From: a virus
Reading direction: 5' to 3' (one strand)
Length of the DNA: 20,447 nt
Virus record (IMG/VR): IMGVR_UViG_3300030102_002602
Location: 1 to 20,447 of that record
The notes under the pieces were generated by a model. The model searched no databases. It was not told where the DNA came from and saw only the letters and a list, made by a program, of their open reading frames with translations. Of this stretch, positions 15,101-20,447 are shown one piece after another (the stretch's first letter is position 1; every line of letters starts with the position of its first letter). The position numbers were made by a program, and so were the translations under genes.

Positions 15101-15514
15101 TAAGCCTTGAGCGCCTGCTCTGTACATGTCTCCAAAAAAATCTGTGATAAAGTTTTTACCGAAAGCTCTTTCTATAGCTGTGTCTTTTTCAACAGCATTT
15201 ATACCTGCTCCGTATCTTAAACCTTTAGGGTTTTCCAAATTTGCATCCAATGAAACATTGAACGATTCCATTCCTAAACTGCCAGCCGTAGGATCCGTTT
15301 GACCAGGTAAAACGGATAAATCTTTTTTTTTTAAGTCCGGAAACAGACTTTCTAACTCTTCCGGGGATTCTACCGCACCTTCAGGCATTAATGGATACAA
15401 TACCCCTAACCCTTCGTTAGCAATAACTTGCTCGAGAGATTCCATATCAAGTCCCGCAGGATTACCAGCGTCCTCTATAATACCTAATAATAATTCTAAT
15501 TGATCTTTATCCAT
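9113..15514 (-). CDS. Giant internal virion/ejection protein, gp16-like by position
   Basis: This 2133-residue protein takes almost a third of the window. It starts MDKDQLELLLGIIEDAG, with an acidic N-terminal region containing SPEELESLFPDLKKKD (about 49-64). Residues about 190-290 are membrane-prone and hold a glycine zipper, with many GxxxG/AxxxG steps such as GAGIGAGLGAATGAATGAG. A second glycine/alanine-rich part lies near 330-425. The middle (about 440-1250) is Q/E/K-rich and coiled-coil-like. A further hydrophobic helix (MAMYMVGYTALTQLF) lies near residue 1890. I see no lysozyme or transglycosylase motif, which T7 gp16 has at its N-terminus. Its place after gp14-like and gp15-like genes and its huge size suggest an ejection protein that helps form the channel for DNA entry. 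Some parts also recall phage polyvalent proteins, so additional domains are possible. Confidence 0.7.
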   Translation of the reverse strand: MDKDQLELLLGIIEDAGNPAGLDMESLEQVIANEGLGVLYPLMPEGAVESPEELESLFPDLKKKDLSVLPGQTDPTAGSLGMESFNVSLDANLENPKGLRYGAGINAVEKDTAIERAFGKNFITDFFGDMYRAGAQGLGQGASVDDAILAYAQGSSMSDEAVQEYIDAVENMDSYGMSDEMKSFNNIYSRAGGGIWGFMSGVAQNPTVLPQLLISSFSAMMNPTVAAGAGIGAGLGAATGAATGAGVGALAGGIGAAPGAVLGAKKGAIFGTLMGAGATLETGLAFTEFMKEEVEKKGLAFDEEGVRAVLEDEVALQSIRNRAAGRGFTIGVIDGLTAGVAGKIGGKSIKLAKEANKAITKGMKAQAALKTAGIEAIGGGTGETAGRLVADQDLDVAEIGFEAITGTQSAVLSVPAAITGRSITEMMGVNNPGVDVFNPPAYGIKNKKGTVEKMTKEQLMKFIDTASPADIRTIQFSIVNDPELQQIVDDKKQAAQIALDLPSFLEGKDRAESVKLEQELRNMKDPDLKANKIRIAEINKRLDEITRQAQEKAKDKSPEVSTFTEQQAIDALQSEGVENPTAQQIKEKLNALQESSAAQVDVQESTGDSQAVGERDTQGIVTEESKTQDQTPIETQTQEEIAVNVAPFFEASIESTDQAQGLRQSPQFKQYKQNLLDIGKELGVETDIDEAVGGYVNEGGTKIREVSNVVKLKNATLDQASEFASMVAALAPEVQESSIASQVVEENSPTHNADQVTISVSDPQLTFEALQEVGIDEYTLDTDKNLLTLLDVHEFRNEQWYKQRADLLNKLDEKNVKHNLVSQEAIESRYITRDSRKQILSNARQRLIQQGKEGTNLYKKVISAINRDAEAAGISPNEYIQETVVEEKVTADPDRVQTIIDDIVTKTKGRKVGKSTSPKVLLDNTLKYLQNSKLYQQLDDVSRNDLVRKLNEQLGIKIKKAPTAKKIIGKPKDKKVVVNERVALKDQIKLEVKAARESAKAYKKSMQNIAAQVKGLRKGRKITTAQSTAITSRLANVNLNNKKSVENFLEYVDRVFTKAESIETLRAAKTKANRAKKNIGGRKTGSIPNASKVVLENLFSINPFAIPDNKVDAYLDLVDQFGTSRSQVNLNKNLKENVAIAEDILNAAYENAEATVQAAPAEVEAKEYNLVKAVKEIKSDQIRASEINQLQDEAQKQDARDIQKLTTEDIKGLVREKKDGTKDYSLVEKLRAGKKQIQNGILVKDVTDILTEVDSNRRARTLDNLKTKGGKKVLTQASRPGILNRMANYGSSIKAALSSKTDFLVDKLEGQSSFFIDDILGNFNSKAIYDNTIGAIGRAYSKYNTETQLTYKEIDQADAILEADVPKIRRKLGITKSRNKVIESKYKIRLYQLQREHEANIVDGKPNPKAPAAMEFAQKTVNNKKVLDPYSKTILRDLMDKYGVDGVIDMKKIEDSFTPAEKKYLGIIDKVNQSLANKAVYISGSLHGNKINLLNDYSHHAVLDVDGQNTNLLKQQERFTELPSTKSATIVERTAGAKPISFDPSYSARRGVQETNLDYYMTREVRTVRKTINQLTKNAEAANNQAAVDVATALDETVVNRLQTVFQKSFFDMNVLDKIGGPIAKLGYYQSLASAPRMLVEMGSNLLMMVKNPKLSAQAFKNYSGITLTNPNRVEIGTNFLKKAGSAVTQKLYNIDELGGKMADLNEFVRPDQGNSQARSVVADKALQILKYIPLKQTAKAVDKVSARLLSYGDQAVSRPLWFGTFNDAFVKAVKQINKEKISNLTPQEIEKFSEGKSKFNDPKYKEAVEIATKAADKNAITVASSTNPFDGIGKNMIRPGDSLPTRAYKQANRFMIRFQLFEFGSARHAINALYKSGDISKGEAAGLLTGVTMRMAMYMVGYTALTQLFDEELFGAEEKEKDKEKDFASLLARQMIGSIASLGIRRNLGNIPALPVNFMIEHGLNEPFLGDLRNGEEYNPYKHSLIFNQLGKQDLQKDFGLNLDTLIKIFGGPYGPLAKSLLRTGRVGSRAAFNKTEESRQKNMNELTTRMSIEVMGNLGLLPFYKDIRRIILKQMYGKGSEKPYIPSQDDSNKDLNLLRDELQTDAFDDLYDEDQQALDELSEEASQQIDF
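14781..14816 (-). repeat. 12-bp tandem repeat coding for part of the glycine zipper
   Basis: GCACCTGTCGCT occurs twice in a row (14781-14804, plus-strand reading) and is followed by a diverged third copy, GCACCTAAACCT (14805-14816). Further GCACC steps follow up to about 14840. On the coding (minus) strand the unit encodes four residues of the alternating Ala/Gly/Thr helix. The zipper probably grew by slippage of this unit, so copy number may vary between relatives. Confidence 0.6.
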
Positions 15515-15515
15515 A

Positions 15516-17576
15516 TTAATTAGATTGTAACCACTTCAAATAATCAGCCATTGATTGACTACCACTTGGGTTGGCATCTTTGTCATTAACCCAATCCTTG
15601 TAGTTGAGCTGAGTCTTAAATGTAGTTTTAGTTCTCTTCTCATTCATGTTGTCGATACCTTTTTGAATGGTTTCTTCTATCTTTCTCATTACATATTGTG
15701 GAGTTCTATCAGTACCGAAATCTATCTTTAATTTTTGACCACCAAACTCAAACTCAACTGTATCTGTACCAGCTGTGTCTACGATTTTAAATGATGTAAA
15801 TGGATCTTGATAACCCATATCATTATTTAATTTAATCAAGTCAGTAGGTAGCATAGATTTTAATACGTTTCTAATTGAAGGACCTATTTCATCTGTCATA
15901 TCATCAAAACCGGTATCATCTCCGAAGTCATCTATCAAATACTCTAATGGATCTTTTCCGCCTAATACTTCAGACGCTTGTGTGTTTACAAGTTTACCAT
16001 AAGATAATTCAGACTGTCCTCTTCTAAAGTTAAGTATATCTTCTTCTGCTCTTCTATCACCAAACTTGTAATCTTTTTTGTTTATAATGTCTATTATTTC
16101 CTCTTCGGATACTACATCATCACCAAGTCCAGGAACTATTTGATTAAATATATTTGCTGTGTCTTTAGAAATCTTAGTATCTATTCTGCCTCCTTCTTCA
16201 TCAGTTGTGAATCTTTGTACTTCATATTCACTACCATCATTTCTTACAATTCTAATACTGTCGTTGGTAACAACAATACCTCTGATACCTTTTGTTTGCA
16301 TTTCTTCAGTAGATAAAGTGCTGTTGAACTGATCAATCATGTTGTTAGCTTCGTTCTGTGCCGTTTGCACATCGCCTGTCAACATACTATTTATTTGTTT
16401 GATGTAACCAAACCTTTTATCTTCTTTTTCTATTCTATCTCTATCTTCTCTATCTGCAACCGGATCGTTCTTTCCAGGTAAAGGTTTACTCTTAGTAATC
16501 TCTAAGTCTAATTGAGTTTCAACTTCAAGCTGTGCTAACCTTTCCGCATCCGCAAATTGTTCTTTTGTTAATTGTACTGAAGGTGAACCATTCTCATCAG
16601 AGACTGTTAAAATAACTTTACCTCCAGCTTTGGTTGGGTCTTGGGTAAAGGTATACCCTTTAGAAGCTAAGACTTGAGCTGCTCTAAAACTTGATGATGA
16701 TCCATCTTCATTTTTAGCACCTACTAATTCAACCACTTGATCTTCAAGCCATTTATCATAGGTAACACCACCACCAATATCAGTTAGTTCAAATAGTTGT
16801 CTAAAGTTTTTAATCTTTGTAGATTCCGCTCCTCCATACCTTACAGTATAACTTTCCATTTCTTCTTTAATAACACTTGCCAATGGACTTACAATATTTT
16901 CTGTAACATATTTACCTGTGTCAATCTTTTGTTCTTGATAGTCAGATATTTTAAGCATCTGTGATGGAGTGTGAAAGAATTTTTTATGATCAGGATTGTT
17001 TGCGTCAGGCATTATAAGTTTAGAAGCATCGTTTGGATCTGGTATCATTTCTACTAACATAAGTTCTCCATTAGCTGGATTGGTCCAGATCTTTTTATTT
17101 TTCATGTTACCAAACTTATGAGAAGTGTCTTTCCAAAACTCTTCTAATGCTGAAGCCTCACCATTTGCTATTCTTGTTAAAGCTTCTTGGTATTTAGCAT
17201 CGTAGTTTTTAGCAAAGTTTGATAAAGATGCATAACCATCTTTTTGTCTTTGCATCATTACATTAAAATCTTTTATATCTAATAGACCTCTTCTTACTAA
17301 ATCGTAGTTAGCTTGTAATGATTTGGTTGATAGATCAGAAGCATCTATCAATGCAGTGTTCATGCTTGGATTGTTTACATCAGCAATCTCACTTAATGTG
17401 TTCATAGCTGCTGTAGTATCATCAGCTATCTTTTGTCTTTGTGCTTCTCTATTCGCAGAGATAGCTTCTAAACCTGTAGTAAGGTCGGATGCTATCTGTC
17501 CCCAATCAACAAATGTTCCTTCAACATCTTTTTGCTGATAAATAGAATATTGATTACCTCTTTGATTTTCAGCCAT
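15516..17576 (-). CDS. Internal virion protein, gp15-like by position
   Basis: The 686-residue protein is soluble in character: acidic, Q/D/E/N-rich, with long helical parts and no membrane segment. The start MAENQRGNQYSIYQQKD is followed by a helical N-terminal region (about 25-150, with LTTGLEAISANREAQRQKIA). The region about 380-450 is strongly charged and helical. The C-terminal part (about 600-686) contains alternating beta-like stretches (VEFEFGGQKLKIDFG). No enzymatic motif is seen. Its size is close to T7 gp15 (747 residues), and it lies between a gp14-like and a giant gp16-like gene with gaps of four and one bases. The ejection-protein role is inferred from order and size, not from sequence identity. 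Confidence 0.65.
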   Translation of the reverse strand: MAENQRGNQYSIYQQKDVEGTFVDWGQIASDLTTGLEAISANREAQRQKIADDTTAAMNTLSEIADVNNPSMNTALIDASDLSTKSLQANYDLVRRGLLDIKDFNVMMQRQKDGYASLSNFAKNYDAKYQEALTRIANGEASALEEFWKDTSHKFGNMKNKKIWTNPANGELMLVEMIPDPNDASKLIMPDANNPDHKKFFHTPSQMLKISDYQEQKIDTGKYVTENIVSPLASVIKEEMESYTVRYGGAESTKIKNFRQLFELTDIGGGVTYDKWLEDQVVELVGAKNEDGSSSSFRAAQVLASKGYTFTQDPTKAGGKVILTVSDENGSPSVQLTKEQFADAERLAQLEVETQLDLEITKSKPLPGKNDPVADREDRDRIEKEDKRFGYIKQINSMLTGDVQTAQNEANNMIDQFNSTLSTEEMQTKGIRGIVVTNDSIRIVRNDGSEYEVQRFTTDEEGGRIDTKISKDTANIFNQIVPGLGDDVVSEEEIIDIINKKDYKFGDRRAEEDILNFRRGQSELSYGKLVNTQASEVLGGKDPLEYLIDDFGDDTGFDDMTDEIGPSIRNVLKSMLPTDLIKLNNDMGYQDPFTSFKIVDTAGTDTVEFEFGGQKLKIDFGTDRTPQYVMRKIEETIQKGIDNMNEKRTKTTFKTQLNYKDWVNDKDANPSGSQSMADYLKWLQSN

Positions 17577-17580
17577 GGTA

Positions 17581-18417
17581 TTATGTTCCGTAAATTAATT
17601 TTCTCAATGAAGCTAAGTCTGTTACTGAACCTAAGTCTAAGTTTAAATTCTTAAACCTATCTTGACCTAATAAGTTTTTAAATCCTGAAACAATATCATC
17701 TTGTTTTCTTAGACCTCTAATATCTTGTTTAGTTAAACCTAAACCTTTAATCTTATCAATCATTTCACCACCTGTAATTCCATATTGTGTAGATAATGAT
17801 TCAATACTGTCAGTCCCTGCTAATAGATCTTGTCCAGCGGATGCAGCTTTGTCAGCTTTGCTTGTTCCAAATAATGGAACTAAGTCTGCTGCTGAACCCA
17901 TAGCTGTACCAACACCTTGGATTGCAGATTGAATAGCCATTCCTCTTTCTTTCTCAGCATCTCTTTGCATAGCCATTTGATCAGCTGCTGCTCCAACATC
18001 CATTTGTTTTAGATCTTGATTTATTTTTTCTTTAGCATCTGCTTTCATTTTAGCATTATCATATAATGCTTTCTCCATTCCAATTCTGGTTGTTTCGTTT
18101 GCTTGTGTGTTTGCGGCTGCTAATGATCCTATACCAGCTGATATGTTTCTTGCATCACCTTCTTGTAATGCTTGTATACCTTGTGTTAAACCTGCTTGGT
18201 TTTGTCTAAACTGTTCGTTATATGCACTGGTAGGAACATTCAAAGCATCGTAAAAATTTGTCTCTGCTTTTTTTCTTGCAGCCTCCATATATTTTTTTCT
18301 CTGGTCCGCTGCTGCTGCTGCTTGTTTCTTTGCTTTCCCGGCTTGTGCAATACTCATCCCTGCACTTCCTAAGCCTGTTACTATACCGGTAATTGCTGCT
18401 GCTGTTGCTAATGCCAT
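17581..18417 (-). CDS. Internal virion protein, gp14-like
   Basis: The 278-residue protein begins with a hydrophobic Ala/Gly helix (ALATAAAITGIVTGLGSAG, residues 2-20). A long basic, Ala-rich coiled coil follows (KAKKQAAAAADQRKKY onward), then a Q/A/M-rich helical middle to about 150. There is a second glycine/alanine patch near 160-180 (IQGVGTAMGSAADLVPLFG) and a C-terminal domain with repeated short helices. This layout is typical of podovirus gp14-type internal virion proteins, small membrane-active proteins ejected first to open the outer membrane; T7 gp14 has 196 residues. It is followed downstream by the gp15-like and gp16-like genes, the T7 order. Only one base separates it from the acetyltransferase gene upstream. 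Confidence 0.7.
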   Translation of the reverse strand: MALATAAAITGIVTGLGSAGMSIAQAGKAKKQAAAAADQRKKYMEAARKKAETNFYDALNVPTSAYNEQFRQNQAGLTQGIQALQEGDARNISAGIGSLAAANTQANETTRIGMEKALYDNAKMKADAKEKINQDLKQMDVGAAADQMAMQRDAEKERGMAIQSAIQGVGTAMGSAADLVPLFGTSKADKAASAGQDLLAGTDSIESLSTQYGITGGEMIDKIKGLGLTKQDIRGLRKQDDIVSGFKNLLGQDRFKNLNLDLGSVTDLASLRKLIYGT

Positions 18418-18418
18418 A

Positions 18419-18829
18419 TTATAATATTTTAATCATTTCATGTGTATAAGACGAACCTTCTACGTATCCTATACTTTTATATGCGTTTGCTAACGATTGA
18501 TTTTTTATCAATGCGTAAACATATTTGTTATCTAAACTTTCCGCAAACAATGTAATTGTTTTAATTAACAATAACAATGCTGTCTTTCTAACTTTTTTAT
18601 CTTTAAAATGAAAGTCCGATATAATCCAATCACACCATGCTACTTGAGCATTAGTGGTATACATAAACCCTGCACATATAGGTCGGTCTCCATAACTAAC
18701 CATAAAACCACCTGTACCATTTAACGGTAAAAATTCTTTTGTTGGCGCAGGCCATCTCCAGTCTTTCCACCAGTGACGCAAATAATCGTCATAATCACTT
18801 GGCTTTAATGGTTCTATATTTAATTGCAT
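18419..18829 (-). CDS. GNAT-like N-acetyltransferase
   Basis: The product has 136 residues from the ATG at 18829; the frame extends to a TTG at 18838, a less likely start. The pattern is that of GNAT proteins found in marine phages: a Trp-rich N-terminus (HWWKDWRWPAP), then GTGGFMVSYGDRPICAGFMY forming the central beta strands, WCDWIISDF, a basic stretch KDKKVRKTALLLLIKTI where acetyl-CoA would bind, and ANAYKSIGYVEG near the end, the usual GNAT C-terminal NxxLYxxxGF-like motif. The classic Q/RxxGxG/A pyrophosphate loop is not clear: KKVRKTA stands in its place, so activity is uncertain. It sits between a structural gene and the ejection-protein genes, suggesting a virion- or host-modifying role. 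The substrate is unknown. Confidence 0.65.
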   Translation of the reverse strand: MQLNIEPLKPSDYDDYLRHWWKDWRWPAPTKEFLPLNGTGGFMVSYGDRPICAGFMYTTNAQVAWCDWIISDFHFKDKKVRKTALLLLIKTITLFAESLDNKYVYALIKNQSLANAYKSIGYVEGSSYTHEMIKIL

Positions 18830-18851
18830 TTTAAGCAAAGATAATAAAAAA

Positions 18852-19631
18852 CTATGGAAAACTTTTCATCACACTGCTACCTACAGCAAATAGCTCTACC
18901 GGTGCATTTGAACTGTTAGTAAGTTTAAACTCCATATAATATCCTCTCATACCATATGATTCAGCTAATGTGTTATTAACAAACATTATGAAGTCTCCAG
19001 TAGCTGGTGCTGTTGCGGTCGCTGCAGAACTATCAACAGTTATAGTGTTATTTACTCTATCTAAATTAGTTACAACTCCAGCTTCTACAGGCGCTGCTCC
19101 ATTAACTAATGTATACACTGTAGCTCCTATTGTAATTATATTTCCTATGGGTACACCAAAGGATACAACAAGTGCATTATTTGGACCAACTACATTTGTG
19201 TTCGTACCTATACCATTACTATAACGTAATGCATAATTTGTAATACCATCGTTATGTCTTATGTAACCGTACCACTCTCCTTCTTTTTGTTCAAAGTCTA
19301 TATTAGGTAAAGCAGTATTTACATTACCCTGACTTAAATCAGTAACTAATGATTCACAACTCCATTCAGAATTACTTTCAAAAGATATTGTCTTAAATAA
19401 TTTAATACTTAATGATGGTTCAGGGTTGAACACACTGGTCATTGACGATGGAGTAAACTGATCGTAAAAAGTATTTCTTAACGGATTCACATTATGTCTA
19501 TATAAGTTCCCACCTGAAAATGTATATAGGTATGCATTCATACCTCTTATATATTCAGGATAAAAACTATAGAAAGAAGGCCAACCTTTTACGCCTTCAT
19601 CATATGTTAATGTATATACTTCACAAGCCAT
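18852..19631 (-). CDS. Beta-rich phage structural protein
   Basis: The 259-residue protein is rich in aromatics, N, T, S and G and has no membrane segment. The N-terminal part has WPSFYSFYPEYIRGMNAYLY and FSGGNLYRHN, followed by SVFNPEPS and KLFKTISFES; these blocks resemble a conserved structural protein of marine phages known to me only as a pattern. Residues 110-140 hold KEGEWYGYIRHNDG. Residues about 150-215 form a beta-like insertion with V, I, T and A alternation, compatible with an exposed domain. The C-terminal strand block GMRGYYMEFKLTN ends it. Its place between the tail-fibre-like gene and the ejection cassette suggests a tail or tail-tip component. The start ATG follows the upstream gene by ten bases. 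Confidence 0.65.
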   Translation of the reverse strand: MACEVYTLTYDEGVKGWPSFYSFYPEYIRGMNAYLYTFSGGNLYRHNVNPLRNTFYDQFTPSSMTSVFNPEPSLSIKLFKTISFESNSEWSCESLVTDLSQGNVNTALPNIDFEQKEGEWYGYIRHNDGITNYALRYSNGIGTNTNVVGPNNALVVSFGVPIGNIITIGATVYTLVNGAAPVEAGVVTNLDRVNNTITVDSSAATATAPATGDFIMFVNNTLAESYGMRGYYMEFKLTNSSNAPVELFAVGSSVMKSFP

Positions 19632-19641
19632 AATTACAAAT

Positions 19642-20447
19642 TTAACAATTTCCTACTGTTGATACTAAACCGTTGTTACCAACTACTATATATATTCTAT
19701 TCGGTGATGTTCCTCCCAGATAATAATATCCTGACGGTAAGGTCAAGCCACCTGAAGCAGAATTGTATACTACATCACTTACCACTGGTAACACTCCATT
19801 ACCATCATGATAATAAGTTTGATCAGCTACAGGACTTCCAGCACAAACATCATTGAATACACCGTTAACACTTGAAGCATAAGCGGTTCTTGAAGCACCA
19901 CCAGTACAAGGCTGAGAACTAACTATCACACCATTTCTAACACCTAATGATATAGTGCCTGGTACACTAAAATATTTTATCGTACCTGTATCATTTAAAT
20001 AACTGCTGCCGTCTGCTTGATCAAAAACAAAGTTACCTATCTCTGGTAATGTATTAGTGTCAACAGTAAATGGAGGTGTTGTTCCTGTTGCGTTACGAGC
20101 AAAATAATAATCTTGATCATTTGTACCACACGCTGTTGTACTGCCCAACGCAGAACCTTTGAAAGCTACTAAATCTTGTGGACAACTTATTTGCCATCTA
20201 AATAATGTACCACTTAGTGGTCCAAATATTTGTAGATTAACTACATCTTTATTAATTATATTTTTTGGTATAACCATTGTGTATGTAGGTGATCCACTTG
20301 AAGCTGTACCCACTTGAGAATTAACAACTGTTATATTTCTTGTACCACCGGTTTGTGTATAAGTACCACTAATAAGCTCATACTCATCTATGTTTGTATG
20401 TGGACTGCCTGTAATTAATCCGGGATTTGATGCACCTACATATGTAG
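19642..20447 (-). CDS. Tail-fibre-like protein with cysteine-bounded repeats (5' end beyond window)
   Basis: The frame is open to the right edge of the window, so 267 C-terminal residues are visible and the start is outside. The GTG at 20313 is not a real start, because 44 open codons (including SPHTNIDEYELISGTYT) precede it without a stop. The protein is beta-rich and full of G, S, T, N, Y and V. Two related segments of about 80-87 residues occupy the C-terminal part (20166-19906 and 19884-19645). Each has an early cysteine, a DxxYY step, a P-containing loop, an aromatic strand pair, and an NG(V/L)xVS...C ending. Such modules are typical of receptor-binding or adhesin-like tail proteins in Bacteroidota phages. 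A host-recognition role is inferred. Confidence 0.65.
   Translation of the reverse strand, partial: TYVGASNPGLITGSPHTNIDEYELISGTYTQTGGTRNITVVNSQVGTASSGSPTYTMVIPKNIINKDVVNLQIFGPLSGTLFRWQISCPQDLVAFKGSALGSTTACGTNDQDYYFARNATGTTPPFTVDTNTLPEIGNFVFDQADGSSYLNDTGTIKYFSVPGTISLGVRNGVIVSSQPCTGGASRTAYASSVNGVFNDVCAGSPVADQTYYHDGNGVLPVVSDVVYNSASGGLTLPSGYYYLGGTSPNRIYIVVGNNGLVSTVGNC
19645..20166 (-). repeat. Two diverged copies of an approximately 85-residue module in the tail-fibre-like gene
   Basis: Copy A (20166-19906) contains ACGTNDQDYY, then PEIGNFVFD, IKYFSVPGT, and ends RNGVIVSSQPC. Copy B (19884-19645) contains VCAGSPVADQTYY, then PVVSDVVYNSASG, GYYYLGGTS, and ends NNGLVSTVGNC. Positions of cysteines, tyrosine pairs and the NG turn agree, but overall identity is low, so the duplication is old. 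The DNA itself shows no obvious repeat. Confidence 0.5.

Noticed and set aside
9113-15514. Possible giant RNA polymerase as in crAss-like phages
   Set aside because: No DxDxD-type catalytic motif is visible, and the glycine-zipper region plus gp14/gp15-like neighbours fit an ejection protein better.
20311-20313. GTG as start of the last minus-strand gene
   Set aside because: The same frame continues open for 44 more codons to the window edge with similar composition, so the gene is simply cut off.

Overview
The window looks like part of a tailed-phage genome, most likely a podovirus infecting a marine or other aquatic Bacteroidota (flavobacteria-like) host. Three things point there. The primase-helicase starts with a BT4734/VirE-N-type domain, a family found mainly in Bacteroidota and their mobile elements. 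The DNA is very AT-rich and almost no gene has a Shine-Dalgarno sequence; starts are preceded by A/T-rich sequence, as in Bacteroidota. The genes are tightly packed, often overlapping, with a convergent replication/structural layout typical of small lytic phages. Host and lifestyle are inferences. No integrase, terminase, portal, capsid or DNA polymerase gene is visible here.

Left block (12-8885, all plus strand): DNA metabolism. It starts with a one-helix membrane peptide, a DUF1599-type nucleotide-metabolism protein and a small protein matching domain IV (the DNA-binding domain) of DnaA. A recombination cassette follows: a Sak3/DUF1071 single-strand annealing protein, a PD-(D/E)XK RecE/DUF3799-type exonuclease, a small unknown protein, and an SSB-like protein ending in a classic acidic DLPF tip. 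The only real intergenic gap (2970-3191) holds a hairpin with a GAAA loop, a Rho-independent terminator, and an AT-rich island bracketed by paired ATGACA sites in inverted orientation. This gap is a candidate replication origin or control region. After it come the primase/SF3 helicase, an SF2 (DEAH) helicase with a TTG start, a lipoprotein, a VRR-NUC nuclease, a second DnaA-domain-IV-like protein and several small unknown genes.

Junction (about 8720-8890): the two gene blocks converge and overlap antisense by 119 bp. A strong rightward terminator lies inside the coding overlap, and a weak candidate leftward terminator lies just beyond the end of the leftward block.

Right block (8767-20447, all minus strand; read from high to low coordinates): virion genes. 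A tail-fibre-like protein (cut by the window edge, with two cysteine-bounded repeats) is followed by a beta-rich structural protein, a GNAT-like acetyltransferase, a small hydrophobic/coiled-coil protein, a 686-residue protein, and a 2133-residue protein with a glycine-zipper region. The last three match in order and character the T7 gp14-gp15-gp16 ejection (internal virion) proteins. A small acidic protein ends the block. Gaps of one to about twenty bases show that this is one operon, with its promoter outside the window.

Together the left block would copy and recombine the phage DNA and adjust nucleotide pools, and the right block would build the tail-tip and DNA-ejection apparatus.
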